A stretch of DNA of 64,000 nt from Caballeronia hypogeia (lineage in GTDB: Bacteria > Pseudomonadota > Gammaproteobacteria > Burkholderiales > Burkholderiaceae): NCBI RefSeq assembly GCF_001544875.2, contig NZ_FCOA02000014.1, forward strand, positions 1 through 64,000, written 5' to 3'. The number at the start of each line of letters is the position of its first letter. Positions within the stretch are counted from its first letter, which is position 1. This document shows positions 59,618 through 64,000 of the stretch, one piece after another. The notes beneath the pieces are model-generated. The model was not told the origin of the DNA, searched no databases, and saw only the letters and a program-made list of their open reading frames with translations. The translations under genes were made by a program, and so were the position numbers.

Positions 59618-60615
59618 TCATCATGCACTTCACTTCAGCGCTCGCTTCGCGCGCGATCGGGCGCAGGCTGATTCAGCTCGCGCTCGTGCTGCTCGGCACC
59701 ACGGTGCTCAATTTCGTGCTGCTCAAGCTGATGCCCGGCGATCTCGTCGACGTCATCGCGAGCGAGAGCGGCAACGTGTCGCCGCAATACGTCGCGCAGT
59801 TGCGCGCGGCATACGGCCTGGATCAGGGCGTCGCGCGGCAGTTGCTGCAATACGTCGAACACGCGATACGGCTCGATCTCGGCTTCTCGTTTCGCTTCGG
59901 CGAACCGGTCGCGACGCTGATCTTCGCGCGCCTGCCCGCCACGCTCGCGCTGATCGGCACGGCGCTCGTCGTCTCGGTGATCCTCGGGCTTCTGCTCGGC
60001 GTGCTCGCCGCGCGCCGCCCGCACGGTGTCGTCGATACGCTTGTGTCCACGCTCGCGACCATAGGCTATTCCGCGCCCATGTTCTGGACCGCGCTGCTGC
60101 TGATCGTGGTCTTCGGCGTGCATCTCGAATGGCTGCCGATCGGCGGTGTCGCCGATACCAACGTCGCGCATCGCGGTGCAGCGTTGCTGCTTGATCATCT
60201 GCGCCATCTCGTGCTGCCCGCCGCGACGCTCGTGCTGTATTACGTGGCCATCTTCGCGCGGCTCGCGCGCGCGTCGATGATCGAGACGCTGCAGGAAGAC
60301 TTCATCCGCACCGCGCGCGCGAAAGGCGGACGGCCGTGGTACGTGACGACGCATCATGCGCTGCGCCATGCGGTGCTGCCCGTGCTCACGATGCTCGGCC
60401 TGCAGGGCAGCGCGCTGATCGGCGGCTCGGTCATAGTCGAGACGGTGTTCGGCTGGCCCGGGCTCGGACAACTGTCGTTCGAAGCCATCAAGAGCCGCGA
60501 CGTCAATCTGCTGGTCGGCGTGCTGCTGCTCTCGGCCTTTCTGGTGGTCCTGCTCAATCTGATCGTCGATCTGCTCTACGGATTCGTCGATCCGCGCACG
60601 AGGTCGAACCGATGA
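59614..60615 (+). CDS. ABC transporter permease, DppB type
   Basis: A 333-residue permease with six helices. It has the N-terminal RRLIQLALVLLGTTVLNF, the periplasmic YGLDQGVARQLLQYVEHA and the EAA loop ETLQEDFIRTARAKGGRPWY, followed by VIVETVFGWPGLGQL. GTG at 59614 overlaps the previous stop (GTGA); an ATG at 59623 is an alternative start. It forms the channel with the 60612 permease. Confidence 0.92.
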   Translation: MIIMHFTSALASRAIGRRLIQLALVLLGTTVLNFVLLKLMPGDLVDVIASESGNVSPQYVAQLRAAYGLDQGVARQLLQYVEHAIRLDLGFSFRFGEPVATLIFARLPATLALIGTALVVSVILGLLLGVLAARRPHGVVDTLVSTLATIGYSAPMFWTALLLIVVFGVHLEWLPIGGVADTNVAHRGAALLLDHLRHLVLPAATLVLYYVAIFARLARASMIETLQEDFIRTARAKGGRPWYVTTHHALRHAVLPVLTMLGLQGSALIGGSVIVETVFGWPGLGQLSFEAIKSRDVNLLVGVLLLSAFLVVLLNLIVDLLYGFVDPRTRSNR

Positions 60616-61490
60616 AGCTGCTCCATTTCCTGCGTCAGCCGTCCGCGTTCGTCGGCGTGATCCTGCTCGCGCTGGCGCTCGCCGCGGCGCTCTCGGCGAA
60701 CTGGCTCTTCCCCGGCGATCCGCTCGACATGGTCGCCGCGCCCTATCAATGGCCCGGCGCCGATCACGCGTATCCGCTCGGCACCGATCTGATGGGACGC
60801 GACCTGCTCGCCGGGCTGTTCCATGGCGCGCGCGTCTCGCTGTATGTCGGCGGGACGGTCGCGGTCATCGCGCTCGTGCTGGGCGTGCTGATCGGCGGCA
60901 TTGCGGGCTACTTCGGCGGGCTCATCGAACAGACGCTGATGGCGATCACCGAGTTCTTCCAGACCGTGCCGCCGTTTCTGCTCGCGATCATCCTCGTCGC
61001 GATTCTGACGCCGTCGCTCGCGACCATCGTGTTCGCGCTCGGCGTGACGGCGTGGCCGAGCATCGCACGCCTCACGCGCGGCGAGTTCATCGTGCTGCGC
61101 GAGCGCGAGTTCGTCCGCGCGAGCGTGGCGCTCGGCGCGAGCGATGCGCATCTGATCTTCATCGAGATCCTGCCCAATGCACTGACGCCAATCCTCGTTT
61201 CGACCGCGCTGCTCGTCGCGAACGCAATCCTGTCCGAGGCGGCGCTGTCCTTTCTCGGGCTCGGCGATCCCAACGTGGTGAGCTGGGGCTCGATGGTCGG
61301 CACCGGGCGCGAAGCGCTGCGCACCGCGTGGTACATGATCGCGGTGCCCGGCTCGGCGATCGCGCTGACGGTGCTCGCGCTCAATCTGCTGAGCGATGCC
61401 CTGCATGCGGCGTTCAATCCGCGTCTGTCGAGAAACCGCCGTGCCGACGCGGCGTCGCGGCTGGAAGCGGCAGAAGGGCTGCGGCCTTGA
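60612..61490 (+). CDS. ABC transporter permease, DppC type
   Basis: A 292-residue permease with six helices. It has YPLGTDLMGRDLLAGLFHGA near the start, ITEFFQTVPPFLLAII, the EAA loop VLREREFVRASVALGASDAH and SEAALSFLGLGDPNVVSWGS. ATGA overlap with the preceding permease gene. The last gene of the operon; it ends 23 bp from the converging MetQ-like gene. Confidence 0.92.
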   Translation: MKLLHFLRQPSAFVGVILLALALAAALSANWLFPGDPLDMVAAPYQWPGADHAYPLGTDLMGRDLLAGLFHGARVSLYVGGTVAVIALVLGVLIGGIAGYFGGLIEQTLMAITEFFQTVPPFLLAIILVAILTPSLATIVFALGVTAWPSIARLTRGEFIVLREREFVRASVALGASDAHLIFIEILPNALTPILVSTALLVANAILSEAALSFLGLGDPNVVSWGSMVGTGREALRTAWYMIAVPGSAIALTVLALNLLSDALHAAFNPRLSRNRRADAASRLEAAEGLRP

Positions 61491-61513
61491 ACGCGACGCC
61501 GCGCCCATCCGTG

Positions 61514-62326
61514 TTACTGCGCCGGTCTGGAGAATCCCGCGAAGCGCTGCTCGATCACGCGCCCGAATTCCGCCGACCGGTACGCGGTCGCGATATCCGT
61601 CACATAGGGCTTGTTGAGATCGGCCGTGCGTACCGCGACGAGATTCAGGTAATACGGCGGAATCTTTTCGAGCAACAGCGCATTCGTGAGTTTGAGGCCC
61701 GCCGCGAGCGCGAAGTTGCCGTTCACGAAGGCATAGTCGACATCATCCAGCGAGCGCGGCAATTGCGCGGCTTCGAGCGGCACGAGTTTGATCTTGTGCG
61801 GATTGGACGCAATATCGCGCTCCGACGACTTCACCGGATCGACGCCCGGCTTGAGCGTCACCCAGCCGAGCTGCTGAAGCAGGATGATCGCGCGCGCCTG
61901 ATTGGTGACGTCGTTGGGCAGCGACACGGTCGCGCCGTCCCTGAGCTCGTCGAGACGCTTGTGCTTGTGGCTGTACAGACCGATGGGTGCGGTCGGCACC
62001 TTCACGAGCTCCGACAGCGCGAGCTTGTGATCCTCCGAGAATTTCTTCAGATACACCTCGTGCTGGAAGGCGTTCGCGTCGAGCGCGCCGTCGGCGAGCG
62101 CGAGATTCGGCTGCACGTAGTCGCTGAACTCGATGATCGTCACCTTGTAGCCTTCCTTCTCCAACTGCGGCTTGATACCGTAGCGAATCTGGTCCGCGTA
62201 GGGACCGGCCGTTGCGCCGAAGCGGATTTCGGGCTTGTTCGGATCGGCGGCATGGGCAGGCGATGCAAGCACGGTGCTCAACGCGATGGCCAGCACGCCG
62301 GCGCGCAATGGATGAAACGTCTTCAT
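61514..62326 (-). CDS. MetQ/NlpA-family ABC substrate-binding protein
   Basis: A 270-residue exported binding protein with a signal peptide (MKTFHPLRAGVLAIALSTVL, cleavage after AHA). NlpA/MetQ blocks are IRFGATAGPYADQIRYGIKP, EFSDYVQPNLALADGALDAN, AFQHEVYLKKF, LPNDVTNQARAIILLQQLGW and VDYAFVNGNFALAAGL. MetQ relatives bind methionine or related amino acids. No lipobox cysteine is visible, unlike classical MetQ, so it would be a soluble periplasmic protein. No metN or metI gene is adjacent; it may use a transporter elsewhere. Confidence 0.88.
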   Translation of the reverse strand: MKTFHPLRAGVLAIALSTVLASPAHAADPNKPEIRFGATAGPYADQIRYGIKPQLEKEGYKVTIIEFSDYVQPNLALADGALDANAFQHEVYLKKFSEDHKLALSELVKVPTAPIGLYSHKHKRLDELRDGATVSLPNDVTNQARAIILLQQLGWVTLKPGVDPVKSSERDIASNPHKIKLVPLEAAQLPRSLDDVDYAFVNGNFALAAGLKLTNALLLEKIPPYYLNLVAVRTADLNKPYVTDIATAYRSAEFGRVIEQRFAGFSRPAQ

Positions 62327-62505
62327 TTGGCTCTCCTCTCGCTTCGCGCCCGCGGGCGAGCAAAGCAGTTATCGTCGATGTCGCGCGACAAGCTTACGAA
62401 TCCGCTCATCAAAGCCAAACCAATGAATCGATCTATGGTTTTCCGGATTGGCGCCAAAGACCGCTGCCGAACGCGGAACACCTATCACCGACAGGAGACA
62501 TTTCA

Positions 62506-63681
62506 ATGAGCCGCACGCAAGACGCCCCGTGGACCGAGCCGCTGGAAGCGGTGCTGCGCGAATGGGCCCAAACCGCCGCCGCGCGCGACAAAGCCGGCGG
62601 CACCGCCTTTCACGAGCGCCGCCTGCTGCGCGAGAGCGGCCTGCTGCGGATGTCGGTGCCGGCGGAGCTCGGCGGCGACGGCGCACCCTGGTCGACGACG
62701 CTCGATGTCGTGCGACGCATGGCGCAGGTCGACAGTTCGCTCGCGCATCTGTTCGCGTTTCATCATCTGCAACTCGCGACGATCCGCCTTTTCGGCAGCG
62801 CCACGCAGATTCGCCATTGGCTCGGCGAGACCGTCGCGCAGGGCTGGTTCTGGGGCAACGCGCTCAATCCGCTCGACCGCGGCACGCGCGCCCTGCCCGA
62901 TGGCGCCGGCGGCTATGTCTTCGATGGCCGCAAGAGCTTCTGTTCCGGCGCGCGCGATTCGGATCAACTGCTCGCGTCCGCGTTCGATGGCGACGGGCGT
63001 CTGCTCATCGGCGCGACGCCGACGAATCGCGCGGGTATCACCGTGCTCGACGACTGGGACAACATGGGGCAGCGTCAGACCGACAGCGGCACGGTGATCT
63101 TCGAGCGCGTGCCCGTCGCGGTGGACGAACTGCTGCTTCATCCCGGACCGCTTTCCAGCCCGTTCGCCACGCTGCGGCCGCTGCTCGCGCAATCGATCCT
63201 GTGCCATATCTATCTCGGCATCGGCGAAGGCGCATTGCAGGCGGCGCGCGACGCGACGCTCGCGCAAACGCGGCCGTGGATCGCCTCGCAAGCCGAGCGG
63301 CCCGCCGAGGATCCATACGTGATCGCGCACTACGGCGATTTCTGGGTCGCGCTCGAAGGCGCGCGTCTGCTCGTCGAACGCGCGATGCAGGCCTTCGATC
63401 GCGCGTGGCAGCGCGGTCTCGCGCTCACCGAAAGCGAGCGCGGCGAAGTGGCCGTGGCAGTCGCTACCTCGAAGGTGGCGGCTGCGCGGGCCGGGCTGGA
63501 CGTCGCCAATCGCATGTTCGAAGTGACGGGCGCACGCTCGACCACGGCGGCATTGCGTCTCGACCGCTTCTGGCGCAACGTGCGCGTGCATACGCTGCAT
63601 GATCCGCTCGATTACAAAGTGCGCGAACTGGGAGACTGGGCGCTTAACGGGCGCATCCCGAAGCCGTCGTTCTATTCGTGA
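62506..63681 (+). CDS. SfnC/DszC-like flavin-dependent monooxygenase (acyl-CoA dehydrogenase fold), copy 2
   Basis: A 391-residue relative of the 53592-54836 product, with the same layout: LRMSVPAELGGDGAPWSTTL, AQVDSSLAHLFAFHHLQLAT, WFWGNALNPLDRGT, FDGRKSFCSGARDSDQLLAS, DDWDNMGQRQTDSGTVIFE and FEVTGARSTTAALRLDRFWR near the end. Sequence divergence is substantial, so it probably handles another organosulfur compound. CAGGAG lies nine bases before the ATG at 62506. It is divergent from the MetQ-like gene. Confidence 0.87.
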   Translation: MSRTQDAPWTEPLEAVLREWAQTAAARDKAGGTAFHERRLLRESGLLRMSVPAELGGDGAPWSTTLDVVRRMAQVDSSLAHLFAFHHLQLATIRLFGSATQIRHWLGETVAQGWFWGNALNPLDRGTRALPDGAGGYVFDGRKSFCSGARDSDQLLASAFDGDGRLLIGATPTNRAGITVLDDWDNMGQRQTDSGTVIFERVPVAVDELLLHPGPLSSPFATLRPLLAQSILCHIYLGIGEGALQAARDATLAQTRPWIASQAERPAEDPYVIAHYGDFWVALEGARLLVERAMQAFDRAWQRGLALTESERGEVAVAVATSKVAAARAGLDVANRMFEVTGARSTTAALRLDRFWRNVRVHTLHDPLDYKVRELGDWALNGRIPKPSFYS

Positions 63682-63727
63682 GGGAAGCGCTGCGCCATGC
63701 GCTTTCGCCGTGGCGCAGCCAGTCAGG

Positions 63728-64000
63728 TCAGTCGTGCACTTTCGGGAAACCGTGCCGCTCTGCCAGCAACGCGAGAATGCGGCGCGTATCGGTGACGAAG
63801 CGCTTGTCGCCGTGCGCTTGCGCATCGGGCGGCGCGGGGTATTCGTCGCCGAGCACGAGCACGGGAAGGCTCTGATGCGCGTCGCTCAGCGCCTCGACCG
63901 CCGCCCGGCGCGGACGCTCGAACGGCACGCGACGGATATCGAGCCGTGCATTGCGCGCGGGGTCGCTTGCAAGCAGCCCTTCGATGGGCGCGCCGTCCGG
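63728..64000 (-). CDS. DUF3088-type protein, 3' part only
   Basis: The visible C-terminal 90 residues read DGAPIEGLLASDPARNARLD, IRRVPFERPRRAAVEAL, HQSLPVLVLGDEYPAPPDAQ, KRFVTDTRRILALLAERHGF and PKVHD. They match the tail of DUF3088-family proteins, which have a thioredoxin-like look with a Q-S-L-P motif. The start lies beyond the right edge. Function unknown. Confidence 0.65.
   Translation of the reverse strand, partial: PDGAPIEGLLASDPARNARLDIRRVPFERPRRAAVEALSDAHQSLPVLVLGDEYPAPPDAQAHGDKRFVTDTRRILALLAERHGFPKVHD

Noticed and set aside
1..64000. CRISPR arrays, tRNA or rRNA genes, phage structural genes
   Set aside because: No regularly spaced repeats, cloverleaf-like sequences or phage gene motifs were noticed in reading both strands.

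Overview
The window reads as a chromosomal or chromid segment of a Burkholderiaceae bacterium of the Paraburkholderia/Caballeronia type. The basis is high GC, two porins of the 'QSSVTLYG' Burkholderia type, many MFS/porin/GntR/LysR genes and dense short-spaced operons. No rRNA, tRNA or CRISPR was seen. All homology calls are from reading the sequence, not from database searches.

Left part (0-21 kb): a proton-translocating transhydrogenase operon whose pntB is cut after about 90 codons by what looks like the end of an IS3-family element; a glycerate kinase-pyruvate kinase-CdaR operon with two dyad operators upstream; and a sugar-acid cluster on the minus strand (enolase-superfamily dehydratase, RraA-like aldolase, two MFS symporters, 2-hydroxyacid dehydrogenase, porin). 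A divergent GntR regulator and a sodium:solute symporter share a CTGTATTACAG operator with that cluster. Remnants of a LacI regulator and an MFS transporter, and a 33-residue lipoprotein, lie between.

Central part (21-50 kb): the most interesting region, an apparently co-regulated catabolic island. Eight copies of a 16-bp element (TANTATGG-N4-CCAT, one with a mismatch), in which a -10-like hexamer merges with a GntR-type palindrome, precede an NCS1 permease, two divergent paralogous operons, a chemoreceptor gene, a large transport/catabolism operon and a GntR regulator gene. The recurrent module is DUF1185 (AA_synth) - alpha/beta hydrolase - flavin reductase - luciferase-like flavin monooxygenase - aldehyde dehydrogenase. 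Copy 1 is complete and continues into an alcohol dehydrogenase, class III polyhydroxyalkanoate synthase PhaE-PhaC, a hydrolase and a CoA-transferase. Copy 2 has lost its flavin reductase but keeps a 140-bp vestige exactly where it should be. Copy 3 keeps only hydrolase and flavin reductase, followed by a NIPSNAP protein, a polyamine-type ABC importer, a second GntR, a porin, succinate-semialdehyde dehydrogenase and an aromatic-acid-type MFS transporter. Two-component flavin monooxygenase plus hydrolase plus semialdehyde dehydrogenase resembles known oxidative ring-opening pathways of N-heteroaromatics. The substrate here is not known, and the link to PHA synthesis is a hypothesis.

Right part (50-64 kb): a stretch of decayed regulators (AraC/GlxA-type, LysR-type) and a HEAT-repeat remnant around an intact tautomerase gene. 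Then comes an organosulfur-type cluster: two SfnC/DszC-like flavoproteins, a DszA/NtaA-type monooxygenase, a peptide-type ABC importer with a fused double ATPase, and a MetQ-like binding protein. A good sigma-54-type promoter sequence lies ahead of the first gene. The window ends inside a DUF3088-type gene.
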